This document shows, piece by piece, positions 1 to 5,967 of a DNA stretch of 5,967 nucleotides; within the stretch, counting starts at the first letter, position 1, and each line of letters starts with the position of its first letter. The position numbers were made by a program, and so were the translations under genes. The notes beneath the pieces were generated by a model. It was given only the letters and a program-made list of their open reading frames with translations. It made no database searches and had not been told where the DNA came from. This stretch comes from Paramuribaculum sp. (lineage in GTDB: Bacteria; Bacteroidota; Bacteroidia; Bacteroidales; Muribaculaceae), in the NCBI GenBank assembly GCA_029062075.1, contig JAIDQW010000393.1, forward strand, positions 1 through 5,967, read 5' to 3'.

Positions 1-1092
1 GCCTCAATAGGCGCAAAGAAAGTATTGATAATATATGGCGGCGGATCAGCCGTGCGCTCAGGTCTTATTGACCGTGTATGCGATTCACTAAAAAACAGTT
101 CCATCGGGTTTGTGAGTCTCGGTGGTGTGCAACCGAACCCTGTTGACGGTCCTGTGAGAAAAGGCATTGAAATTTGTCGCAACGAATCGGTTGACGCAAT
201 AATTGCCGTGGGCGGCGGATCTGTTATCGACACAGCCAAAGCCATAGCCCTCGGAGTGCCCTATTCAGGCGACTTCTGGGACTTTTACAGCGGCAAAGCC
301 ACAGCCACGGAAGCCCTCCCTGTTGGAGTGGTGCTTACCATACCGGCAGCCGGGAGTGAAGGCAGCGGCAACTCGGTTATAACTCTTGAGTCAGAAAAAA
401 TCAAGATTTCCCTGCGCACAGATTATGTGTTGCGTCCCAAGTTTGCTATCATGAATCCCGAACTGACCGTAACTCTTCCTGCATATCAAACCGCGAGCGG
501 CATAGCTGATATGATGGCGCATATAATGGAGCGTTATTTCACCCCGACCGAAAATGTTGAGATTACTGACAGAGTCAGCGAGGGTATTCTTAAGGCTATT
601 ATCGAGGAAGCTCCCAAAGTGATGAAGAATCCGGGCGATTATCAGGCAAGAGCCAATATTATGTGGAGCGGTACCCTGGCTCACAACGGCATCTGCGGCA
701 CCGGAAGGAAAGAAGATTGGGCGAGCCATGCGATAGAGCATGAGATAAGCGCGATGTATAATGTGACTCACGGTGCGGGTCTGGCGGTCATCTTCCCGGC
801 ATGGATGACATTTATGGCTAAGCGCAACCCCGGCAAGATCGCCCAGTATGCCCGCAGGGTGTTTGACGTTAAGGAGAACGACGATGCAGCAGCTGCATTA
901 GAAGGGATTGATTGTCTAAAAGCATTTTTCGGCAGCATCGGTTTGCCGGTGACATTTGCCGAATTAGGTGTGGAAAATCCGGATATACCGGAAATGGTTA
1001 GAAGACTTCATATTAATAAAGGTGAGGTTATCGGAGGTTATCTGCCGCTGCGCGCTGAAGATACAACCGCAATATATCAGCTTGCCCTGTAA
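1..1092 (+). CDS. Iron-containing alcohol dehydrogenase (YqhD/butanol dehydrogenase-like), 5' end missing
   Basis: Probable cytoplasmic NAD(P)H-dependent alcohol/aldehyde oxidoreductase of the group III iron-dependent alcohol dehydrogenases. Frame 1 is open from base 1 and reads ASIGAKKVLIIYGGGS, which matches the family's first nucleotide-binding strand, so the real start lies left of the window; the TTG at 25 is internal. Of the 363 residues present, GGGS at 13-16 and GGGSVIDTAKA from 71 form the dinucleotide site. Metal ligands are visible as D170, H174, H243 and H257; their spacing (4, 69, 14) equals that of E. coli YqhD D194, H198, H267, H281. By that alignment about 24 N-terminal residues are missing and the full protein would be near 387 aa, normal for the family. 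The LGGVQPNP segment (about 40-47) is also typical. The stop overlaps the next start (TAATG). Family assignment is firm; substrate and NADH versus NADPH preference cannot be read. Confidence 0.93.
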   Translation, partial: ASIGAKKVLIIYGGGSAVRSGLIDRVCDSLKNSSIGFVSLGGVQPNPVDGPVRKGIEICRNESVDAIIAVGGGSVIDTAKAIALGVPYSGDFWDFYSGKATATEALPVGVVLTIPAAGSEGSGNSVITLESEKIKISLRTDYVLRPKFAIMNPELTVTLPAYQTASGIADMMAHIMERYFTPTENVEITDRVSEGILKAIIEEAPKVMKNPGDYQARANIMWSGTLAHNGICGTGRKEDWASHAIEHEISAMYNVTHGAGLAVIFPAWMTFMAKRNPGKIAQYARRVFDVKENDDAAAALEGIDCLKAFFGSIGLPVTFAELGVENPDIPEMVRRLHINKGEVIGGYLPLRAEDTTAIYQLAL

Positions 1093-2030
1093 TGGAGATT
1101 CGTCGCTACACTCCAGGCGACAAGGAGCTGTGGGATAACTTTCTGGACAGGTCACGTTGCGGCACTTTTCTGTTTAAGCGCGATTATATGGAATACCATG
1201 CCGATCGGTTTGAGGATTGTTCACTCATGGCATTCAACAGGCGCGGAAAGCTGATCGCCATGCTCCCGGCAGAAATCCGCGGTGCTTCAGTTAGCTCGCA
1301 CAGAGGTCTGACTTACGGCGGATGGATATCCCCTTCCCGCCATTTTGACGGCACCACTATGGAGGAAGTTTTCACCTCAGCGGTCTCCACTTTGCGAAAT
1401 ATAGGAGCAACAGAACTTATTTATAAGCCCCTGCCTCATATTTACCAAACCTTTTCTGCCGAGGAGGATCTCTTTTGCCTGTACCGACTCGGTGCGGTTC
1501 AGACGGGTTGCTTACTATCCTCCGTGACCGACCTTCGTCATCCCGCTCCAATGAATGAAAGCACACGTCAGGGCATAAAACTTGCTTACGGTTATGGCGT
1601 GGACGTTCAAGAATCCAATGACTTTTCCGGATTCTGGCTAATGCTAACCGAACAACTGCTCAGCAGGCACGATGCGGCACCTGTTCACTCCCTTTCAGAA
1701 ATTATACTCCTGAAGAAACGCTTTCAGGAAAACATAAAACTTTTCACCGCCTCATTAAACGGAAAAATGATAGCCGGAGCGGTGCTATACCTCTGCAAGG
1801 ATGTGGTGAGGGTGCAATACATGTCCTCTGATGAAACAGGTAGAAAAGCCAAAGCACTGACGGCTCTTATACACCATCTGTACAATAAATATCACAAGGA
1901 ATACCGCTACCTTGACATGGGCAGCTCCAACGAACCGGACTCCGGTGAGCTTAACAACGGACTACTCCTTTTCAAGAGCGGACTCGGAGGCAGAGGCATA
2001 GCTTTCACCACATACAGAATTGCTCTTTGA
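1092..2030 (+). CDS. FemAB-like GNAT family acyltransferase
   Basis: Predicted 312-aa soluble acyltransferase resembling the GNAT/FemAB-related proteins of about 310-330 aa common in Bacteroidales. The N-terminal half has the characteristic pattern FKRDYMEYH (28-36), DRFEDCSLMAF (38-48), a hydrophobic LIAMLPAE strand (54-61) and SHRGLTYGGW (69-78). The C-terminal half looks like a GNAT fold: strand LFTASLNGKMIAGAVLYL (217-234), VQYMSSDETGRKAKALTALI (241-260) at the position of the acyl-CoA loop and helix, strand YRYLDMGSS (271-279), and NNGLLLFKSGLGGR (288-301). There is no signal peptide or membrane segment. The ATG at 1092 shares its A with the stop of the dehydrogenase gene and has no Shine-Dalgarno sequence, which suggests translational coupling. 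The acceptor is unknown: family members act on amino groups of sugars, peptides or cell-envelope precursors, and the neighbours do not narrow this. Confidence 0.82.
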   Translation: MEIRRYTPGDKELWDNFLDRSRCGTFLFKRDYMEYHADRFEDCSLMAFNRRGKLIAMLPAEIRGASVSSHRGLTYGGWISPSRHFDGTTMEEVFTSAVSTLRNIGATELIYKPLPHIYQTFSAEEDLFCLYRLGAVQTGCLLSSVTDLRHPAPMNESTRQGIKLAYGYGVDVQESNDFSGFWLMLTEQLLSRHDAAPVHSLSEIILLKKRFQENIKLFTASLNGKMIAGAVLYLCKDVVRVQYMSSDETGRKAKALTALIHHLYNKYHKEYRYLDMGSSNEPDSGELNNGLLLFKSGLGGRGIAFTTYRIAL

Positions 2031-2056
2031 TTTTGCAATATAATTAAGTACCTTTG
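2026..2056 (+). promoter_or_regulatory. Bacteroidetes-type sigma-ABfr promoter for metG
   Basis: TTTG at 2026-2029 and TACCTTTG at 2049-2056 are exact matches to the -33 (TTTG) and -7 (TAnnTTTG) elements of the primary sigma factor of Bacteroides, with a 19-bp spacer as expected. Transcription should start a few bases after 2056, giving a leader of roughly 15-20 nt before the metG ATG at 2079. The -33 element overlaps the TGA (2028-2030) of the upstream acyltransferase gene. A second TTTG at 2032-2035 is too close to the -7 element to serve. Confidence 0.8.
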
Positions 2057-2078
2057 TAGCCGCTAAAAATATTCAGCT

Positions 2079-4118
2079 ATGGAAAAGAAATTCAACCGTA
2101 CCCTCATAACAACCGCACTGCCATACGCAAACGGACCGGTGCATATCGGACACCTCGCAGGAGTGTATGTGCCCGCTGATATCTACGCCCGCTATCTGCG
2201 CCTCAAAGGAGAGGATGTAATAATGATAGGCGGAAGCGACGAGCATGGAGTGCCCATCACAATCAAAGCACGCGAGGAGGGTGTGACACCTCAGGATATT
2301 GTTGACAGATACCACACTATCATCAAAGATTCCATGGCTGAACTCGGTATCAGTTTCGATATATATTCTCGCACTACTTCAGACATTCACCATGATACAG
2401 CATCGGAGTTTTTCAAGCGTTTATATGATAAAGGTTGCTTCGAAGTAAAAACATCCGAGCAGCCCTACGATGCAGAGGCAGGAGAGTTTCTTGCAGACCG
2501 ATATGTTGCCGGAACTTGCCCTCACTGTGGCAAAGAGGCTTACGGTGACCAGTGTGAAAGTTGCGGTACATCATTGAGTGTAACCGATCTCATCGACCCT
2601 CACTCTCGCCTTACTTCCGCCCCTGTAAGCTGGAAAGAAACCACCCACTGGTATCTGCCGCTTAACAAATATGAGGAGGCACTGAGCAAATGGATTCTGG
2701 AGGGGCACAAAGAGTGGAAGAGCAATGTTTACGGTCAGTGCAAGTCATGGATCGATATGGGACTTCAGCCAAGAGCGGTGAGCCGCGACCTCAAATGGGG
2801 TGTTCCGGTGCCTGTTGAAGGTGCCGAAGGCAAAGTGCTTTATGTGTGGTTTGACGCCCCAATAGGATATATTTCAAACACTAAAGAGCTGCTTCCCGAC
2901 TCTTGGGAAAAATGGTGGAAAAGCGATGATACTCGCCTCATTCATTTTATCGGCAAGGACAACATCGTGTTTCACTGCATTGTATTCCCTGCCATGCTGA
3001 TGGCTTACGGTGATAACTTCCAGTTGCCTGACAATGTACCGGCTAACGAGTTTCTCAACCTTGAAGGTGACAAGATTTCCACATCGCGCAACTGGGCAGT
3101 GTGGCTCCACGAATATCTCAAAGATTTCCCCGGCAAGCAGGACACCCTACGCTATGTGCTAACAGCTAACGCTCCGGAGACTAAAGATAACGACTTCACC
3201 TGGAGTGATTTCCAGGCAAGAAATAATAATGAGCTTGTTGCCGTGCTCGGTAACTTTGTTAACCGCGCAATTGTGCTTACTCACAAATTCTTCAACGGTG
3301 TTTTACCTGAGAAAGGAGAACTCGCTGAAATTGACCGCAAGATGATGGAGGAGGTAGAGGCATCTGCTAAATCGCTTGGTGCTAACCTTGACACCTTCCA
3401 CTTCCGCGAGGCTCTTAAAGATGCCATGGAGATTGCACGAATCGGTAACCGCTACCTGCAGGAGACAGAGCCCTGGAAAGTTGCGAAAACCGATATGCCG
3501 CGAGTTGCAACGATTCTCAACTGCGCTATTCAGCTTTGCGCCAATCTTGCCGTGGCATTTGAGCCGTTCATGCCATTCATGAGCGCTTCACTGTGTGATA
3601 TGCTCAAACTCAAAGCGATGTCATGGAGCCTTCTCGGCAAATTCGACATCATTCCCGCCGGAACCGCCATTGGTGAACCTGTTCTGCTCTTTGAAAAAAT
3701 TGAGGATAACGCTATTCAGGCACAACTTGACAGACTGGCGAGAATCAAGGAGGAAAACAAGGTCAAAGCTTTCAAAGCAGCTCCCCAGGCTCCGGATGTG
3801 GATTTCGACACATTCATGAAGGCAGACCTCAGAGTCGGTACTGTGCTTGAATGTGAGAAAGTGCCTAAAGCTGATAAGCTCTTGAAATTCAAGATTGATG
3901 ACGGGCTCGGAACACGCACGATTGTAAGCGGTATCGCTGCTCACTATAAACCGGAAACACTTGTTGGCAAACAGATTTGCTTCATAGCCAATCTTCCACC
4001 GAGAAAACTCAAGGGCATTGAATCGCAGGGCATGATTCTCTCCGCCGAGAATGCAGACGGATCTTTAGTTGTGATCGGACCGACCGGACCGGTGGTTCCG
4101 GGAGCTCAAGTTAAATAA
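2079..4118 (+). CDS. metG: Methionyl-tRNA synthetase (methionine--tRNA ligase)
   Basis: Cytoplasmic class I aminoacyl-tRNA synthetase that charges initiator and elongator tRNA-Met with methionine using ATP. The 679-aa protein is complete and of the long form. The Rossmann catalytic core begins [18 protein letters not shown], with the HIGH signature at 22-25. A single zinc knuckle is formed by C147, C150, C159 and C162 (CxxC-x8-CxxC). The second signature is KISTS (332-336), a variant of [17 protein letters not shown] (255-266) is the conserved methionine-pocket segment. The helical anticodon-binding domain covers roughly 375-540. A Lys/Ala/Pro-rich linker leads to a C-terminal OB-fold tRNA-binding domain of the Trbp111/EMAP type (about 574-679; [30 protein letters not shown]). 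The ATG at 2079 starts the conserved N-terminus and lies just behind a promoter; there is no Shine-Dalgarno sequence, only an A/T-rich stretch. The gene ends with tandem stops TAATAA, and ansA follows 7 bp later. Confidence 0.98.
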   Translation: MEKKFNRTLITTALPYANGPVHIGHLAGVYVPADIYARYLRLKGEDVIMIGGSDEHGVPITIKAREEGVTPQDIVDRYHTIIKDSMAELGISFDIYSRTTSDIHHDTASEFFKRLYDKGCFEVKTSEQPYDAEAGEFLADRYVAGTCPHCGKEAYGDQCESCGTSLSVTDLIDPHSRLTSAPVSWKETTHWYLPLNKYEEALSKWILEGHKEWKSNVYGQCKSWIDMGLQPRAVSRDLKWGVPVPVEGAEGKVLYVWFDAPIGYISNTKELLPDSWEKWWKSDDTRLIHFIGKDNIVFHCIVFPAMLMAYGDNFQLPDNVPANEFLNLEGDKISTSRNWAVWLHEYLKDFPGKQDTLRYVLTANAPETKDNDFTWSDFQARNNNELVAVLGNFVNRAIVLTHKFFNGVLPEKGELAEIDRKMMEEVEASAKSLGANLDTFHFREALKDAMEIARIGNRYLQETEPWKVAKTDMPRVATILNCAIQLCANLAVAFEPFMPFMSASLCDMLKLKAMSWSLLGKFDIIPAGTAIGEPVLLFEKIEDNAIQAQLDRLARIKEENKVKAFKAAPQAPDVDFDTFMKADLRVGTVLECEKVPKADKLLKFKIDDGLGTRTIVSGIAAHYKPETLVGKQICFIANLPPRKLKGIESQGMILSAENADGSLVVIGPTGPVVPGAQVK

Positions 4119-4125
4119 TAATCGT

Positions 4126-5166
4126 ATGGTAGATATATCCGGACGCCCAAGACTCCTTATCATATATACCGGAGGCACAATCGGAATGATTGAGAACCCG
4201 GATACACATACTTTACAGCCGTTTGACTTTTCGCACCTTATATATAATGTGCCTAAAGTGCGCAAACTCAATTATGAGATAAATAATATATCATTCGATC
4301 AGCCGATAGATTCGTCTGACATGAATCCGAGCCATTGGGGACAGATAGTTGAGGCTATTGAAAAAAACTATCGCGCATACGATGGTTTCGTGGTGCTTCA
4401 CGGCACCGACACAATGGCTTACACCGCCTCAGCCCTCTCCTTTATGCTGGAGAACCTGAGCAAACCGGTTATAATCACCGGGTCACAGCTGCCTATAGGC
4501 GAAGTGAGGACCGACGGTGAGGAAAACCTTATAACAGCCCTTCAGATTGCAGCATCATTCACACCCACTGGAATGCCTACAGTGCAGGAGGTGGCTATTC
4601 TTTTTGAAAACTATCTTTGGCGCGGAAACCGCTCAACAAAAATGAGTGCAGACAATTTCAATGCGTTCAAGAGCAATAACTACCCTCCCCTTGCCAAGAT
4701 CGGTCTCGGCATAAATTTCGATTACGATGCCCTGTATCATAACATTGAGCACCGTCCGCTGAGAACCCACTATAAAATGGACACAGCGGTGATGTGCATC
4801 GACCTTTTTCCGGGACTTACGGAAGCCACACTCCGACACCAGCTTTCAACACCGGGCATAAAAGGAATAGTGCTTAAAACTTATGGCGCCGGCAATGCCC
4901 CTACTGCCAAATGGTTTATTGATGCCATCAGGGAGGCGATAGATAGAGGCGTGGTGATAGTGAATGTTACACAATGCGTTAACGGAGGAGTGATGAAACG
5001 ATATCGTGCCGGGGATGCACTGGCAGAATGTGGCGCGGTTTCCGGACATGATATCACAGCCGAAGCAGCCCTGACCAAACTGATGTATCTCTTCGGGCTG
5101 GGTTTGCATCCGGACGAGGTTCGTGACCATTTCGGGCACTCAATTTGCGGAGAAATCACTATTTAA
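4126..5166 (+). CDS. ansA: Type I (cytoplasmic) L-asparaginase
   Basis: Hydrolyses L-asparagine to L-aspartate and ammonia in the cytoplasm. The 346-aa length and absence of a signal peptide fit the bacterial type I enzyme (E. coli AnsA is about 338 aa) rather than the periplasmic type II enzyme. The first signature IYTGGTIGM (13-21) supplies the nucleophile, T18. DSSDMNP (62-68) is the substrate-binding serine segment. HGTDTM (92-97) supplies the catalytic pair T94/D95, and RGNRSTK (166-172) carries the expected catalytic K172. GSQLPIGEVRTDG (119-131) is also strongly conserved. The C-terminal domain has KTYGAGNAP (251-259) and NVTQCVNG (280-287), where C284 corresponds to the cysteine at the allosteric asparagine site of E. 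coli AnsA. The 7-bp gap after metG, with no visible promoter or terminator, suggests one transcript. The start has no Shine-Dalgarno sequence. A general asparaginase/glutaminase activity cannot be excluded from sequence alone. Confidence 0.94.
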   Translation: MVDISGRPRLLIIYTGGTIGMIENPDTHTLQPFDFSHLIYNVPKVRKLNYEINNISFDQPIDSSDMNPSHWGQIVEAIEKNYRAYDGFVVLHGTDTMAYTASALSFMLENLSKPVIITGSQLPIGEVRTDGEENLITALQIAASFTPTGMPTVQEVAILFENYLWRGNRSTKMSADNFNAFKSNNYPPLAKIGLGINFDYDALYHNIEHRPLRTHYKMDTAVMCIDLFPGLTEATLRHQLSTPGIKGIVLKTYGAGNAPTAKWFIDAIREAIDRGVVIVNVTQCVNGGVMKRYRAGDALAECGAVSGHDITAEAALTKLMYLFGLGLHPDEVRDHFGHSICGEITI

Positions 5167-5175
5167 CATTCGGGA

Positions 5176-5190
5176 ATGTAACGTTTACAT
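5176..5190. promoter_or_regulatory. Short inverted repeat, possible operator
   Basis: ATGTAA (5176-5181) and TTACAT (5185-5190) form a perfect 6-bp inverted repeat around a 3-base spacer, starting 10 bp after the ansA stop and about 50 bp before the start of the GIN-domain gene. Such symmetry can mark a dimeric regulator site, but repeats this short occur by chance in A/T-rich DNA. No regulator in the window is paired with it. Confidence 0.25.
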
Positions 5191-5208
5191 ACCTTGCCGC
5201 GTCATATA

Positions 5209-5233
5209 GATAAAAAACGAATCATTTTTTATC
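5209..5233. repeat. Near-perfect 25-bp A/T-rich inverted repeat before the GIN-domain gene
   Basis: GATAAAAAA (5209-5217) is exactly complementary to TTTTTTATC (5225-5233). The inner bases continue the symmetry with one C/A mismatch, so the element is nearly symmetric around base 5221. It ends 4 bp before the ATG at 5238. It could be an A/T-rich terminator behind ansA, an operator, or a weak mRNA hairpin masking the start codon. It lacks the G/C-rich stem of a standard intrinsic terminator, so I leave the role open. Confidence 0.5.
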
Positions 5234-5237
5234 AGAT

Positions 5238-5967
5238 ATGACCCGAATTATCACATTCTTCACAATTCTCCTCGCCACACTGACTGCTCAGGCTAACACT
5301 GTGGTGGAACCTTCATCAACTTATTTAAGAAGTTCCGTGCCCGTGAAATTCAGCAGAGTCACGGAGGTCGTCACTCAGACTATGATAGATATCGAGTATT
5401 ATAACAGCTCGACCCAAAAAGTTGAAATTTATGCACCTGAAAATCTCACCAGATTCGTCAAAATAGATTATAAAGACAAAACCCTGTCGGTAAAATTCTC
5501 AGAATCCTTAACAATCAGAGGAAATTGCACTATTAAAGTAATTGTATATTCACCCGATGTGACCTCTTTCCGCACAAACAGTTCAGGGGATATACGAATC
5601 ATGAGTGCTCTGGAGAGGGACGGAGAAATCGTTTGCGCAACTAATTCATCCGGAGATATCACTGGCTCGAACCTAAAGGCACCCAGAATAAAACTCATAA
5701 CAAACTCTTCCGGCGACATAAAATTTGATTCGCTGAAAGGCTCATCTGTCAATGCTATGTGTAATTCATCCGGTGATATCAGGTGCGAAAGCGCGATAGC
5801 GCAGAGTGTAAATTTGTACAGCAACTCATCCGGTGACATTTTCGTCAGCAAAATCATAAGCAACTCATTCTCAGCCGCAACAAATTCATCCGGTGACATC
5901 ACTGTTGCTAAGTCACTTAACAGTGCAAATATCAAGGCGGTGTCCTCTTCGTCAGGAGATATAAGAT
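5238..5967 (+). CDS. Secreted head-GIN domain (DUF2807) protein with NSSGD repeat ladder, 3' end missing
   Basis: The frame from the ATG at 5238 is open to the window edge, giving 243 residues and one leftover base. Residues 1-19 form a signal peptide: T2-R3, a hydrophobic core (about 4-15), then the cleavage motif A17-Q18-A19. No lipobox cysteine follows, so the product is probably periplasmic or surface-exposed and not a lipoprotein. Residues about 35-110 are beta-rich with the head-GIN style pattern KVEIYAPENL (61-70), DKTLSVKF (80-87) and IKVIVYSPDV (99-108). From 114 on, NSSGD or a variant recurs seven times about every 20 residues, consistent with stacked turns of a beta-helix. The family is annotated as putative adhesin or autotransporter head; its biochemical role is not established and I infer none. 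D164-S165-L166 fits the D-S/T-hydrophobic O-glycosylation motif known in Bacteroides, but a single tripeptide is weak evidence. The gene follows ansA after 71 bp without a convincing promoter. Its start has no Shine-Dalgarno sequence. Confidence 0.85.
   Translation, partial: MTRIITFFTILLATLTAQANTVVEPSSTYLRSSVPVKFSRVTEVVTQTMIDIEYYNSSTQKVEIYAPENLTRFVKIDYKDKTLSVKFSESLTIRGNCTIKVIVYSPDVTSFRTNSSGDIRIMSALERDGEIVCATNSSGDITGSNLKAPRIKLITNSSGDIKFDSLKGSSVNAMCNSSGDIRCESAIAQSVNLYSNSSGDIFVSKIISNSFSAATNSSGDITVAKSLNSANIKAVSSSSGDIR
5577..5963 (+). repeat. Periodic NSSGDI-coding repeat (about 60 bp, seven copies)
   Basis: Motif copies begin at 5577, 5643, 5703, 5763, 5823, 5883 and 5946, a spacing of 66, 60, 60, 60, 60 and 63 bp. 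The first six encode NSSGDI and the last SSSGDI. Copies 2 and 4-6 share most bases (AAyTCATCCGGwGAy), while the intervening stretches of about 14 residues have diverged and keep only a hydrophobic rhythm. This fits structural repeats under selection better than a fresh tandem duplication. The series runs to the window edge and may continue beyond it. Confidence 0.9.

Noticed and set aside
25..27. TTG as the start of the alcohol dehydrogenase.
   Set aside because: The frame is open upstream to base 1 and the upstream residues (SIGAKKV) match the conserved strand before GGGS. About 24 further residues are expected outside the window.
3086..3100. KISTS in place of KMSKS in MetRS as a sign of an impaired enzyme.
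   Set aside because: KISTSRNW is, to my knowledge, the normal form in Bacteroidetes MetRS, and the rest of the enzyme is intact.
3621..3944. Minus-strand frames of 107 and 67 codons inside metG.
   Set aside because: They are shadows of the highly conserved metG reading frame, with no recognisable family features.
4074..4105. G/C-rich stretch with CCGGA/TCCGG arms at the end of metG as a terminator.
   Set aside because: It codes for the conserved C-terminus of MetRS, has only 5-bp arms and no T-run, and ansA follows too closely.
5190..5197. TACCTTGC as a -7 promoter element for the GIN-domain gene.
   Set aside because: It departs from TAnnTTTG at the last two positions, and no TTTG lies 19 bp upstream (the bases there are CATT).
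5468..5935. A 155-codon minus-strand reading frame with repeated SPDE motifs.
   Set aside because: It is the antisense image of the NSSGD-coding repeats. The plus-strand frame has a signal peptide and family-like beta structure, and is open from 5238 to the edge, so it is the real gene.

Overview
The window looks like chromosomal DNA from a member of the Bacteroidales, plausibly an intestinal Muribaculaceae-like lineage. Four things point there. The methionyl-tRNA synthetase is of the Bacteroidetes type. A promoter with TTTG and TAnnTTTG elements 19 bp apart lies before metG. No start codon has a Shine-Dalgarno sequence. The last gene encodes a secreted head-GIN (DUF2807) protein, a family common in this phylum. 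The genus is an inference; only the phylum-level signals are visible.

All genes lie on the plus strand, in three blocks. Block 1 (1-2030) holds the 3' part of an iron-dependent alcohol dehydrogenase of the YqhD/butanol dehydrogenase group. It is joined by a TAATG stop/start overlap to a FemAB-like GNAT acyltransferase. Block 2 (2079-5166) starts at its own promoter, whose -33 element overlaps the stop codon of the acyltransferase gene. It holds metG and, 7 bp later, a cytoplasmic type I asparaginase (ansA), so the two are probably co-transcribed. Block 3 starts after a 71-bp gap with two inverted repeats. It holds a gene at 5238 that runs off the right edge: a signal peptide, a beta-rich N-terminal part, then a ladder of seven NSSGD-type motifs about every 20 residues.

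The window is almost fully coding; the only gaps are 48, 7 and 71 bp. I see no tRNA, rRNA, CRISPR array, insertion sequence, phage gene or attachment site. The dehydrogenase, MetRS and asparaginase keep the expected catalytic residues and are housekeeping or metabolic genes. The part most worth a second look is the right end: the repeat-bearing secreted protein and the near-palindrome 4 bp before its start codon. Nothing here amounts to a clearly new multi-gene system.
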